DNA of 64,000 nucleotides from Nitrospira defluvii (GTDB taxonomy: Bacteria; Nitrospirota; Nitrospiria; Nitrospirales; Nitrospiraceae). The stretch is taken from assembly GCA_011525625.1 (NCBI GenBank), contig WYAX01000014.1, positions 124,001 through 188,000 on the forward strand, in the 5' to 3' direction. The notes under the pieces were generated by a model, which saw nothing but the letters and a program-made list of their open reading frames with translations, ran no database searches and had not been told where the DNA came from. Made by a program: the position numbers and the translations under genes. This document shows positions 18,326 to 25,853 of this stretch, one piece after another (the stretch's first letter is position 1; each line of letters opens with the position of its first letter).

Positions 18326-19153
18326 ATGGCATTAGTAGTCAATACCAACGTTGCGTCACTGGCAGCCCAGCGGAACCTGTCGGTCAACCAGGCTCAATTG
18401 GGCCGTTCGGTTGAACGGTTGTCGTCAGGTTTGCGGATCACCCGTGCAGCGGACGACGCGGCCGGATTGGGCGTGTCCGAAACATTGCGGGCGCAGATTC
18501 GTAGTATCAATCAGGCCAATCGGAACGCCGGAGACGGCATCAGCTTGACGCAGGTTGCAGACGGCGCGGCAGCGACGATCGGCAGCTTGTTGTCTCGTAT
18601 GCGTGAATTGGCGACTCAGTCGGCCAGCGGAACGCTGGGCACGACCGAGCGCTCGTACCTGGACCAGGAATTTGTGGCGTTGCGATCGGAAATCGACCGG
18701 ATTTCGACGACCACGGAATATAACGGTCAGCCGCTTCTGAGCGGAAGCAGCAACACGTTTGAGGTCTTTATCGGTTTCAAGAGCGGTTCCGGCAATTCGC
18801 TGAATGTGGTGTTGGACGACCTCGATGTGGCGGCAACCGGCTTGACCGGTGCGAGCGTGTCGACGGCGGCCGCTGCGCAATCGATGCTGGCCAAGATCGA
18901 CAGCGCGATCAGCGCTGTGGCTACCGCCCGCGCGAATTACGGGTCTATTCAAAGCCGGTTCGAAGTCGCGATTCAGAATTTGACGGTCACGGCTGAGAAC
19001 TTCACGGCGGCAGAATCCCGAATCCGGGATGCGGACATTGCCCAAGAGACATCTGTGTTCACGAAGAACCAGATCCTCACTCAATCCGGCATCGCGATTT
19101 TGGCGCAAGCCAATTCGCTGCCACAGCAAGCGTTGGCGCTGCTGCGAGGATAA
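18326..19153 (+). CDS. fliC: Flagellin
   Basis: The 275-residue protein has the conserved N-terminal D0/D1 helices (ALVVNTNVASLAAQRNL, then SSGLRITRAADDAAGL) and the C-terminal helix ending ANSLPQQALALLRG. The middle is very short, so the filament subunit is nearly D0/D1 only, with a small hypervariable loop that is Ser/Thr/Gly-rich (LSGSSNTF and the following stretch). Those residues are candidates for O-glycosylation by the island upstream. AGGAGG lies 8-13 bases before the ATG. Export is by the flagellar type III system, with FliS as chaperone. Confidence 0.95.
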   Translation: MALVVNTNVASLAAQRNLSVNQAQLGRSVERLSSGLRITRAADDAAGLGVSETLRAQIRSINQANRNAGDGISLTQVADGAAATIGSLLSRMRELATQSASGTLGTTERSYLDQEFVALRSEIDRISTTTEYNGQPLLSGSSNTFEVFIGFKSGSGNSLNVVLDDLDVAATGLTGASVSTAAAAQSMLAKIDSAISAVATARANYGSIQSRFEVAIQNLTVTAENFTAAESRIRDADIAQETSVFTKNQILTQSGIAILAQANSLPQQALALLRG

Positions 19154-19166
19154 GGCATCACCCGTC

Positions 19167-19196
19167 GGATAGCCCTCCCGTGAGGGGGGGCTATCC
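19167..19196 (+). terminator. Strong hairpin between fliC and flaG
   Basis: A 13-bp stem (GGATAGCCCTCCC at 19167-19179 with GGGGGGGCTATCC at 19184-19196, one G-T wobble) encloses the loop GTGA. No T-run follows, so it is not a textbook terminator. It may partly stop transcription or protect the 3' end of abundant fliC mRNA. Confidence 0.6.
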
Positions 19197-19220
19197 ACGG
19201 ATTGATCCTAGGAGGGTAAT

Positions 19221-19586
19221 ATGCTCCCAGAGGTTTCGAACGTCAAAGACCTCTCCGCCGCCGCCATCCATGCGAATCAGCATGGACCGCAACCTTCTGC
19301 AGAAAAGAAAGTTGAGGTACGCACGCCTGAACCTGAACCGGAGCCAGCGAAGGCCGAGGGGAAGGCAAAAGACTTGGAACAGGCCCTGTCACGGGTCCGC
19401 GAGGTGTTCCAAAAAGCAGATTCCAGATTGGAGTTTACGGTCGATCCGGATCTGGATCGGGTGGTGGTCAAGGTTATGGACGGGGACTCCGGCACCGTCA
19501 TCCGCCAGATTCCGCAACAGGAAGTGATTGATCTGGCTAAGAGGCTGGAGACGCCCACCGGGCTGCTCTTGCACCACAAGGTGTAG
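19221..19586 (+). CDS. flaG: FlaG family protein
   Basis: The 121-residue protein has an acidic, Pro/Glu-rich linker (PEPEPEPAKAEG) and the C-terminal FlaG domain: LEFTVDPDLDRVVVKVMD followed by VIRQIPQQEVIDLAKRL. FlaG proteins affect filament length and lie between fliC and fliD in many genomes, as here. CTAGGAGGG precedes the ATG. Confidence 0.9.
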   Translation: MLPEVSNVKDLSAAAIHANQHGPQPSAEKKVEVRTPEPEPEPAKAEGKAKDLEQALSRVREVFQKADSRLEFTVDPDLDRVVVKVMDGDSGTVIRQIPQQEVIDLAKRLETPTGLLLHHKV

Positions 19587-19613
19587 CCTGCTTCGCGACA
19601 TGAAAGGGATGTC

Positions 19614-21008
19614 ATGGCGATCAGTTTCGGCGGGTTAGGTAATGGCGTGGACTTTGGCCAGGTCGTCACTGAGCTGGCTAAAGTCCAACGCTTACCCATC
19701 GACGCCCTCACGGCGAAGCAGAAAGACCTGCAGACCAAACTGACGGATTACGGGACTCTCGGCAATAAGCTCCTCGCGCTGCAAAGTGCAGCCAACGCGC
19801 TCCGGCTCCCGAGCAGTTTCGATCGTACGACGACCACGGTCAACGATGAGACCGTGCTGACGGCGCAAGCCGGCGCCGGCGCGGCGACCGGCAGCTATAG
19901 CATTCAAGTGTCACAGCTGGCAAAAGCCAATCAGATCACCAACAAAGCCGCCAAGGCCGTGGCCGACACCACCAGCGCCATCGTATCCGGCGGCACGGGA
20001 ACATTTACGTTTAAGGTCGGCAGCGGGAGCGATCAGACCGTCACCCTCGCCGATGGCGCCACCCTCGATGACCTACGTTTTGCTATCAACGATCTCGGAG
20101 CCGGGGTCACCGCCTCCGTCATCAATACGGGAACCACGGCAAGCCCGGCCTATCGTTTAACATTGACGGCTACCGCGTCCGGCACAGGCAACACCATTTC
20201 GGTCGTCACCGATACCACCGGCCTGGACTTCACCAACACCAGCGGCACCGGCGGCAGCGATACGCTGCAGGCTGGACAGAACGCCATCGTGGTGATCGGC
20301 GACCCGAGCGAGACGACGATTTCCATCGAGCGTGAATCCAACGTCATCAGCGACGCGATTCCGGATGTGACCCTGACGTTAAAGTCCAAGACCGTCGCAA
20401 CACCGACGCCAGAGCCGGTCACGGTCAATATCACCACCGATCCCGACAGTGTGAAGACGAATATCAAGGCCTTGGCGACTGCCTACAACGATGTGGTGAA
20501 GTTCGTCAATGAGCGTACGACGTATGACATCACCACCAAAACCGGCGGCATCTTTTTTAATGAAGCGACCGCCAAAAGCGTGTTGAGTCAGATACGCACC
20601 GCCATCTCGGGCGAGGTGCCGGAACTGTCCACCTACAAGACTTTAGGCGCGGTGGGTTTTAAGACGGAGCGCGACGGGACCATCACCATCGACGACGCGA
20701 AGCTGGATACCGCCCTCGCGAGCAACTACTCCGCAACCAAGGCCCTGTTTATCACACAAACGACATCGAGTGGAGTGGCCGACCGAATCGTGAAGGCCGT
20801 CGACGTTCTGGACAGCATCGACACCGGGTCGTTTACCATCCGAAAAAACTCGATCACCAGCCAGATCAGCAGACTGACCGCGGAAATCGGTCGAAAAGAA
20901 GATCTTGCCGCGCAATACGAAGAACGGCTTCGCATTCAATTCGCATCTCTCGACGGTCTCTTGCAAAAGCTCCAAGGACAATCCAATGCGCTCCAGGCGC
21001 TGCAATAA
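19614..21008 (+). CDS. fliD: Flagellar filament capping protein
   Basis: At 464 residues this has the FliD N-terminal domain (SFGGLGNGVDFGQVVTELAK), a central Thr/Gly/Ala-rich region with repeats of beta-strand type, and the C-terminal coiled-coil domain (YEERLRIQFASLDGLLQKLQ). FliD caps the growing filament and helps flagellin subunits fold into place. The order fliC-flaG-fliD-fliS is the standard late flagellar operon. Confidence 0.93.
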   Translation: MAISFGGLGNGVDFGQVVTELAKVQRLPIDALTAKQKDLQTKLTDYGTLGNKLLALQSAANALRLPSSFDRTTTTVNDETVLTAQAGAGAATGSYSIQVSQLAKANQITNKAAKAVADTTSAIVSGGTGTFTFKVGSGSDQTVTLADGATLDDLRFAINDLGAGVTASVINTGTTASPAYRLTLTATASGTGNTISVVTDTTGLDFTNTSGTGGSDTLQAGQNAIVVIGDPSETTISIERESNVISDAIPDVTLTLKSKTVATPTPEPVTVNITTDPDSVKTNIKALATAYNDVVKFVNERTTYDITTKTGGIFFNEATAKSVLSQIRTAISGEVPELSTYKTLGAVGFKTERDGTITIDDAKLDTALASNYSATKALFITQTTSSGVADRIVKAVDVLDSIDTGSFTIRKNSITSQISRLTAEIGRKEDLAAQYEERLRIQFASLDGLLQKLQGQSNALQALQ

Positions 21009-21022
21009 CGCATAGGGTCAAC

Positions 21023-21415
21023 ATGATCGCTACCGCTGCCAACGCGTACCAACAAACGCACGTCATGACCGCCAACCGGGTGCAACTGATCGTGTTGCTC
21101 TATGACTCGGCCATTCACTCCATGGAACTCGCCCGGGAGGCGATTCTCACGAACAATTACAAAGATAAAGCCAGGTTCCTGGACCGCAGTATCGCCATCG
21201 TCGGAGAATTATCCAGCGTCTTGGATTTCGAGCGGGGCGGGGAGATCGCCGTCTCGTTGCATCGCTTGTACGACTATATGGTGCAGCAATGTATTCAGGC
21301 GAATCTGCGACACAACGGCAAACAGCTGGACGGGCCCATTCGCTGCTTGACCACATTGCGCGAAGGCTGGCAAGTCGTGGCTCGGCAGGAATCGGTGACG
21401 CATGTCGGTGGGTAG
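21023..21415 (+). CDS. fliS: Flagellin export chaperone
   Basis: The 130-residue protein has the FliS N-terminus (ANAYQQTHVMTANRVQLIVLLYDSAIHSM). It binds the C-terminal helix of flagellin in the cytoplasm, preventing polymerisation and guiding export. The 3' end overlaps the start of the next small gene by 14 bases. Confidence 0.92.
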   Translation: MIATAANAYQQTHVMTANRVQLIVLLYDSAIHSMELAREAILTNNYKDKARFLDRSIAIVGELSSVLDFERGGEIAVSLHRLYDYMVQQCIQANLRHNGKQLDGPIRCLTTLREGWQVVARQESVTHVGG

Positions 21416-21746
21416 TTCTCCCCGGACAACTCCTCGTGACGACCTTCACACTATCGAGCAGCTGAGCGGGCAAGCGCTTGAGGCCGCCCGGTGCGGCGAT
21501 TGGGACCGGGTGGATGCCTGTTACGAAGCGCGAGCCCTCAAAATGGCCTCATGCGAGATCGATCGTGCAAGCGCGCAACGAATGCTGGCGGTCGATGACG
21601 AGGTGCGTGCGGCGATTCTCGTCGCGCAAGCCGGCCTTGCGAGTTTGCTGGCCGATGCGGCTCGGGCACGCCGACACCTGCGTAAACTTCGCGAATCTCA
21701 TGGACAACCTGAGACCGGGCATGGAATTCTTCACCATGAGGTCTGA
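21402..21746 (+). CDS. Small helical protein in the FliT position
   Basis: This 114-residue protein is almost entirely helical, with the pattern of a short antiparallel coil (ALEAARCGDWDRVDACYEAR, then a second Ala-rich helix). Directly after fliS this is where the FliT/FlgN-type chaperone for FliD is usually found. Sequence similarity to FliT is too weak for me to call it outright. It overlaps fliS, so translation is probably coupled. Confidence 0.6.
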   Translation: MSVGSSPRTTPRDDLHTIEQLSGQALEAARCGDWDRVDACYEARALKMASCEIDRASAQRMLAVDDEVRAAILVAQAGLASLLADAARARRHLRKLRESHGQPETGHGILHHEV

Positions 21747-21826
21747 AGCCGCCACGATCGCGTCTCACCGCCACTCACTCACAGCCCGCAGCCAGTGATG
21801 GCGTCACTCTCTCTCAGGAACCGGGT

Positions 21827-22414
21827 ATGCCGAACATCCATTCCATGTTGAATAGTGAAGAACGTCGCGAATGGTTGCGCATCGAGGATCGGTTGCTGCT
21901 CGAGTATCGACGCGTCGATGAGACGGCCGACGCGATGAATGCGTATCTGCCGCCCGCCACGGAGGATACGATCACCACGGCGGTGTCCAAGCCGACGCTC
22001 GACCTGTTGATACGGGGAGGGGAAACGTTTGCGGGATCTCCGCTACTGCCGTGGGTATCGAAAATCGATTGGATGCTGGAGACCATTCTGAAATCGCTGG
22101 TGAAGAGTCACCCGGGGAGTGTGGCGATCGCCAGACTGACCGAGGTCGACATCAGCGCCGGCGGTGTGGGATTTCATACGCCGCGCCGGTTTGAAGCGGA
22201 CGATGTGCTGGTGATCAAATGTATTCTCCCGCCGTTCAGCATGATCGAAACGAGCGCCCGTATCATTCGCGTCACGTCCCTCAACACAGACCCCGCCCAA
22301 TACCACGTCGCCACGCAGTTCATCGAATTAGGGGCAGACGAGCAGGAACTCATTATCCGGCACATTCTTCAAGTACAGGCCGAACGACTGCGGGCAAGAA
22401 AAGCCGCTCACTGA
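21827..22414 (+). CDS. PilZ-domain protein
   Basis: The 195-residue protein begins with an Arg-rich segment (ERREWLRIEDRLLLEYRRV, residues 11-29) and carries a C-terminal PilZ domain with EVDISAGGVGF near 104-114, matching D/NxSxxG. This split arrangement resembles PilZ variants that control flagella or type IV pili. Cyclic di-GMP binding is likely but not certain, because the RxxxR part is far from the DxSxxG part. It follows the fliS operon after 80 bases and converges with the ATPase gene on the other strand. Confidence 0.7.
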   Translation: MPNIHSMLNSEERREWLRIEDRLLLEYRRVDETADAMNAYLPPATEDTITTAVSKPTLDLLIRGGETFAGSPLLPWVSKIDWMLETILKSLVKSHPGSVAIARLTEVDISAGGVGFHTPRRFEADDVLVIKCILPPFSMIETSARIIRVTSLNTDPAQYHVATQFIELGADEQELIIRHILQVQAERLRARKAAH

Positions 22415-22433
22415 TTCCGGTCGCGGAACGTCG

Positions 22434-23381
22434 TCAGGAAGGGATGGGACTGTGCGCGGCCGGTTCAGGTTCGGCGGCAGGATCTACGGGCGTCTCGACG
22501 CGACGTGCCATCGAAGCGAGCAACGCGTCCGCCGCCTGAGTGAGGGCGAGCGAAGCGGGCGCCGTCGGCTCACATTCGACGACCGGTAGAAAGCTGCGGA
22601 CGGCACGCGTCACGGCCGGATCATCGGGAATTTCCCCCAGCGTCGTCAGGTCGCCCCCGACGTATTCCTGCAGCAATTTCTTCAAGTGCAAGACGTTCAC
22701 GCGAGACTTGCCTGACACTCGATTGACGATCAAGTGCGGTTGGAATCCTTGCAGGGTGCGGCTGGCCACCTCGCGGGCATTGGGATCCGTCTCGCCGACG
22801 GCCTGAATCACTTCATCGATGCTTGAAAAGTCCCGTTCGGAGAGGGCCTCGCTGACGGCATCGCGAGACAGAAACGCCGACAGCACACGCCGAATGGCCG
22901 CGAGCTTGATAAAGCGGTACAGGTCAAGAACTGAGGTGGGGTCGGGGGTCGCAACCGTCACGTAATGGTCGGCCATGAGAAAAAAATCGAGGGCGTGGTA
23001 ACTGGTGCCGGCACCGATGTCGACCACGATCACATCCGCCTGCAACTGAGCGAAGTGACGAATCAGCCGTTTTTTCTTGGCGTAGGGCAGATTGGCCGTG
23101 GCGAGCGTATCGCCGGTGCCGGGCAGCAACTGCAGAAAAGGGTGCGCCGAAATCGGTTGCAGCACCTCGTCCAACCGCTCAACGCGCCGGTCGATAAAAT
23201 CGGTCAGCGTGCGAGGCGGATTTAACATGCCGAACAGAATATGCGCGTCGGCGCCTCCCACGTCCAGGTCGGCGAGGACGACGCGTTTCCCCCGTTTCGC
23301 CATCAACATGGATAAATTGGCGGCGATAATGCTCTTTCCGACACCGCCTTTGCCTGACCCGATCGATACAATCGTTGCCAT
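22434..23381 (-). CDS. MinD/ParA-family ATPase, FlhG-like
   Basis: The 315-residue protein has a deviant Walker A motif GKGGVGKS (residues 9-16), ADLDVGGADAH as switch I and VVDIGAGTS as Walker B. An Ala/Pro-rich tail ends the protein. FlhG/FleN proteins set flagellar number together with FlhF; no flhF lies in this window. Being within a flagellar locus favours FlhG over chromosome or division functions. No other gene here shares its strand and operon. Confidence 0.7.
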   Translation of the reverse strand: MATIVSIGSGKGGVGKSIIAANLSMLMAKRGKRVVLADLDVGGADAHILFGMLNPPRTLTDFIDRRVERLDEVLQPISAHPFLQLLPGTGDTLATANLPYAKKKRLIRHFAQLQADVIVVDIGAGTSYHALDFFLMADHYVTVATPDPTSVLDLYRFIKLAAIRRVLSAFLSRDAVSEALSERDFSSIDEVIQAVGETDPNAREVASRTLQGFQPHLIVNRVSGKSRVNVLHLKKLLQEYVGGDLTTLGEIPDDPAVTRAVRSFLPVVECEPTAPASLALTQAADALLASMARRVETPVDPAAEPEPAAHSPIPS

Positions 23382-23533
23382 TCGGATTGCTCTCTCACCG
23401 TGGGTTGTGGATGTGGCTGCTGCCGTCGGCCATTGGGATCGCAGGCCTAAGCAGAAGAAAGCCTGAGATCTGTCCCGCTCGATGGCCTCATCTCATGAAG
23501 CCTATTTAACCCCATCGCTCACGAACCGGCAAC

Positions 23534-23561
23534 TAAAGTTTGAGACGGCGCACACCGATAC
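23534..23561 (+). promoter_or_regulatory. Sigma-28-like promoter before the HTH gene and cheR operon
   Basis: A perfect TAAAGTTT -35 element is followed by 12 bases and ACCGATAC (one base longer than the usual 11-base spacer). The predicted transcript starts near 23568, only a few bases before the ATG at 23572. Confidence 0.6.
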
Positions 23562-23571
23562 CATATCCGTT

Positions 23572-23802
23572 ATGAACGACGCTATTGCGACAACAACCAG
23601 CGTAAGCCTCGACGGTGCATTGCCTTCGGAAAGCGAGATTCTCACCGTCTCTGAGGTGGCACGGTTCCTACGAGTGCCGAAATCTACGGTGTATAAGCTC
23701 GCGCGCCTCGGCGAGTTGCCTGCTTCCAAAATTGGAAAGCATTGGCGGTTTATTCGACGTGACATTCACGAATGGATGCACGGCCGGACCCAGCACAACT
23801 GA
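23572..23802 (+). CDS. Excisionase-type helix-turn-helix DNA-binding protein
   Basis: The 76-residue protein contains a single MerR/Xis-type winged HTH: LTVSEVARFLRVPKSTVYKL, then LPASKIGKHWRFIRRDIHEW. This is the DNA-binding domain found in many small regulators as well as phage excisionases. It heads the chemotaxis operon, so a regulator of that operon is likelier than a mobile-element function; no integrase is nearby. The start is uncertain: an in-frame ATG at 23482 exists, but its extra residues look non-coding and the sigma-28-like promoter lies inside them. Confidence 0.65.
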   Translation: MNDAIATTTSVSLDGALPSESEILTVSEVARFLRVPKSTVYKLARLGELPASKIGKHWRFIRRDIHEWMHGRTQHN

Positions 23803-23911
23803 TCTCCCTCGGAGACAGAGGGTTCGGGATGCGGAAGTCGATCTCCGACCCGGGCCTGTGAGGCCAGGGCGGATCCGCGTATCAGGGCGCACGGTTCACA
23901 CGAGGTCATCA

Positions 23912-24775
23912 ATGGCTGACAGCAATGCCGTAAAAAAGACAGACGCGCTCGTCCCGAAACTTATTCCCGACACGTTTAAACAGTTGCGGGACCTTATCTA
24001 CGAGAAGACGGGCATCTATTTTCAGGACAATAAGACCTATCTGCTCGAAAGCCGGCTGTTACCTCGCTTGAAAGCCTGTCGCTGTCTGACCTTCGAAAGC
24101 TATCTCAACTTTCTACGATTTGACGCGTACCGTGACCGTGAAGTCACCGAGCTCTACACGGTGATCACGACCAATGAGACCTATTTCTTTCGCGACGAAG
24201 CTCAATTGGACAGTTTCATGAAGGTCATGATCCCGGAAGTGATGAAAACGAACGCGGGTACCAAGCAAATACGTATTTGGAGCGCCGCCTGCTCCACGGG
24301 AGATGAGCCCTATACGCTGGCTCTGCTGCTCAAAGATTACCCGCCCCTCTCCGGGTGGACGATCGACATACTGGCCACGGACATCAGTGAGAACGTGTTG
24401 AACGTGGCTCGAAGCGCGACCTATGGTTCCCATTCGCTTCGCAAGGTTCCGCCGGCCATGCTGGCGCGGTACTTCACCGGCAAGAAAGAAGAGCTCACGC
24501 TCGTGCCGCAAGTGAAAGACATGGTGCGGTTCATGAACGTGAATCTCTACGATCGTCCCCGGTTAAAGCTCATCCGCGGAATCGATATCATCTTCTGCCG
24601 CAATTGCCTTATCTATTTCGACGAAAAAGCCAAAGCCCAAATCGTCTCGGATCTCCGCGACGCCTTGCGCCCGAAGGGGTACTTGATGATCGGCTTTTCG
24701 GAAACCCTGCACGACACCACCGGGCTCTTTAAGACCATTCACGCAGGCCGATCAGTGATTCACGAGAAACAGTAA
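23912..24775 (+). CDS. cheR: Chemotaxis protein methyltransferase CheR (system 1)
   Basis: The 287-residue protein has the all-alpha CheR N-domain (FKQLRDLIYEKTGIYF) and the SAM-binding domain with IWSAACSTGDEPYTLA near residues 120-135 and FCRNCLIYFD near 229. It methylates glutamates on chemotaxis transducers. The ATG at 23912 fits a GAGG ribosome binding site and the usual family length; an in-frame start at 23615 would run through the HTH gene. It is followed 12 bases later by cheY. Confidence 0.92.
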   Translation: MADSNAVKKTDALVPKLIPDTFKQLRDLIYEKTGIYFQDNKTYLLESRLLPRLKACRCLTFESYLNFLRFDAYRDREVTELYTVITTNETYFFRDEAQLDSFMKVMIPEVMKTNAGTKQIRIWSAACSTGDEPYTLALLLKDYPPLSGWTIDILATDISENVLNVARSATYGSHSLRKVPPAMLARYFTGKKEELTLVPQVKDMVRFMNVNLYDRPRLKLIRGIDIIFCRNCLIYFDEKAKAQIVSDLRDALRPKGYLMIGFSETLHDTTGLFKTIHAGRSVIHEKQ

Positions 24776-24787
24776 GGAGGATACCGC

Positions 24788-25168
24788 ATGCCAGCCGATC
24801 CAAACATGAAGATTCTTGTCGTCGACGACATGTCAACGATGCGGAGGATTGTGAAGAACATCCTGAAACAACTTGGTTTCAACAACCTGGAGGAAGCCGA
24901 AAACGGCCAGGATGCGTTGACCAAGTTACATGCCGATACCTACGGGTTCGTGGTCTCCGACTGGAATATGCCCGTCATGATGGGCATCGACATGCTTCGA
25001 GCTATTCGCGCCGACGAGAAGCTGAAAAAGATCCCGGTGCTGATGGTCACTGCCGAAGCGCAGAAAGAGAATCTCATGGAGGCCGTCCAGGCCGGCGTCA
25101 GCAACTACGTCGTCAAGCCGTTCACCGCAGAGACGATGCAAGACAAAATCAACAAGATCTTCAAGTAA
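24788..25168 (+). CDS. cheY: Chemotaxis response regulator CheY (system 1)
   Basis: A single receiver domain of 126 residues. Asp15 and Asp16 in LVVDDMS form the acidic pocket; Asp58 in VVSDWNMP is the phosphoacceptor; Thr in MVTAEA and Lys in VVKPFT complete the site. This WNMP variant is typical of CheY that binds the flagellar switch. AAGGAGG is placed well before the ATG. The phosphatase CheZ is the next gene. Confidence 0.93.
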   Translation: MPADPNMKILVVDDMSTMRRIVKNILKQLGFNNLEEAENGQDALTKLHADTYGFVVSDWNMPVMMGIDMLRAIRADEKLKKIPVLMVTAEAQKENLMEAVQAGVSNYVVKPFTAETMQDKINKIFK

Positions 25169-25194
25169 TCGGCTCTTAACCGGTGAGGACGACG

Positions 25195-25845
25195 ATGGCA
25201 CAACCACGCGTGACGCCAAAAGCGCAAGAGGCGCTGGATGAGGACGAGCAGACAGGAAAGGCACCCGATGCCAAGCTGTATGAGGAGCTTGGGGAGTTAG
25301 CCCGGTTCATCGATACGACGATGAAAACCCTCTCCGAGTTCAGCGCCCCGGTCAATGCATCGACGGAACAGTTGCCGCAAGCGCAGACCCATCTCCTGAA
25401 TCTCAAAACGCAGACCGAACAGGGCACGCATCGAGTAATGCTGGAGGTGGAAGCCATTCAAGAGAACCACGTGCAGGCCAACAAGATGCTGAAGGACATC
25501 GCACAGGCACTCCAGCACGCGAGCGTAGACCCCGGCCTTATTCAACAGATGCACGCATTGGGACAGACGCTCGGACAGAACGACAAGCGCCTGCTCGACA
25601 TCATGACGGCCCTGTCGTTCCAAGATTTGGTGGCACAGAGCGTCAATAAACTCGTCACGATTCTGGATGAAGTCGAACACAGATTGCTTCAATTGGTCGT
25701 GGTCTTCGGGCCCTATCAAAAGCAGGCAGCCAAGACCGATCAGAGCAAGGCCAGTGAAATGCTGAAGCAGTTGGAAGCGACCAAGAATACCTCCATGGAC
25801 CAGGATCTCGCCGACGAGATTCTGAAGCAATTCGGTTTTAACTGA
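25195..25845 (+). CDS. cheZ: CheY-P phosphatase CheZ
   Basis: The 216-residue protein is helical, with the long hairpin of CheZ. ALSFQDLVAQSVNKL contains the catalytic DxxxQ pair, Asp144 and Gln148 (Asp143/Gln147 in E. coli). The C-terminal peptide DEILKQFGFN is the CheY-binding tail. The GTG at 25183 is also in frame, but GGTGAGGA sits at the right distance for the ATG at 25195. CheZ removes phosphate from CheY-P to reset the motor signal. Confidence 0.85.
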   Translation: MAQPRVTPKAQEALDEDEQTGKAPDAKLYEELGELARFIDTTMKTLSEFSAPVNASTEQLPQAQTHLLNLKTQTEQGTHRVMLEVEAIQENHVQANKMLKDIAQALQHASVDPGLIQQMHALGQTLGQNDKRLLDIMTALSFQDLVAQSVNKLVTILDEVEHRLLQLVVVFGPYQKQAAKTDQSKASEMLKQLEATKNTSMDQDLADEILKQFGFN

Positions 25846-25853
25846 GGTGGGCT

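Noticed and set aside
23615-23911. Upstream extension of cheR1
   Set aside because: It overlaps the HTH gene in another frame and has no CheR similarity.
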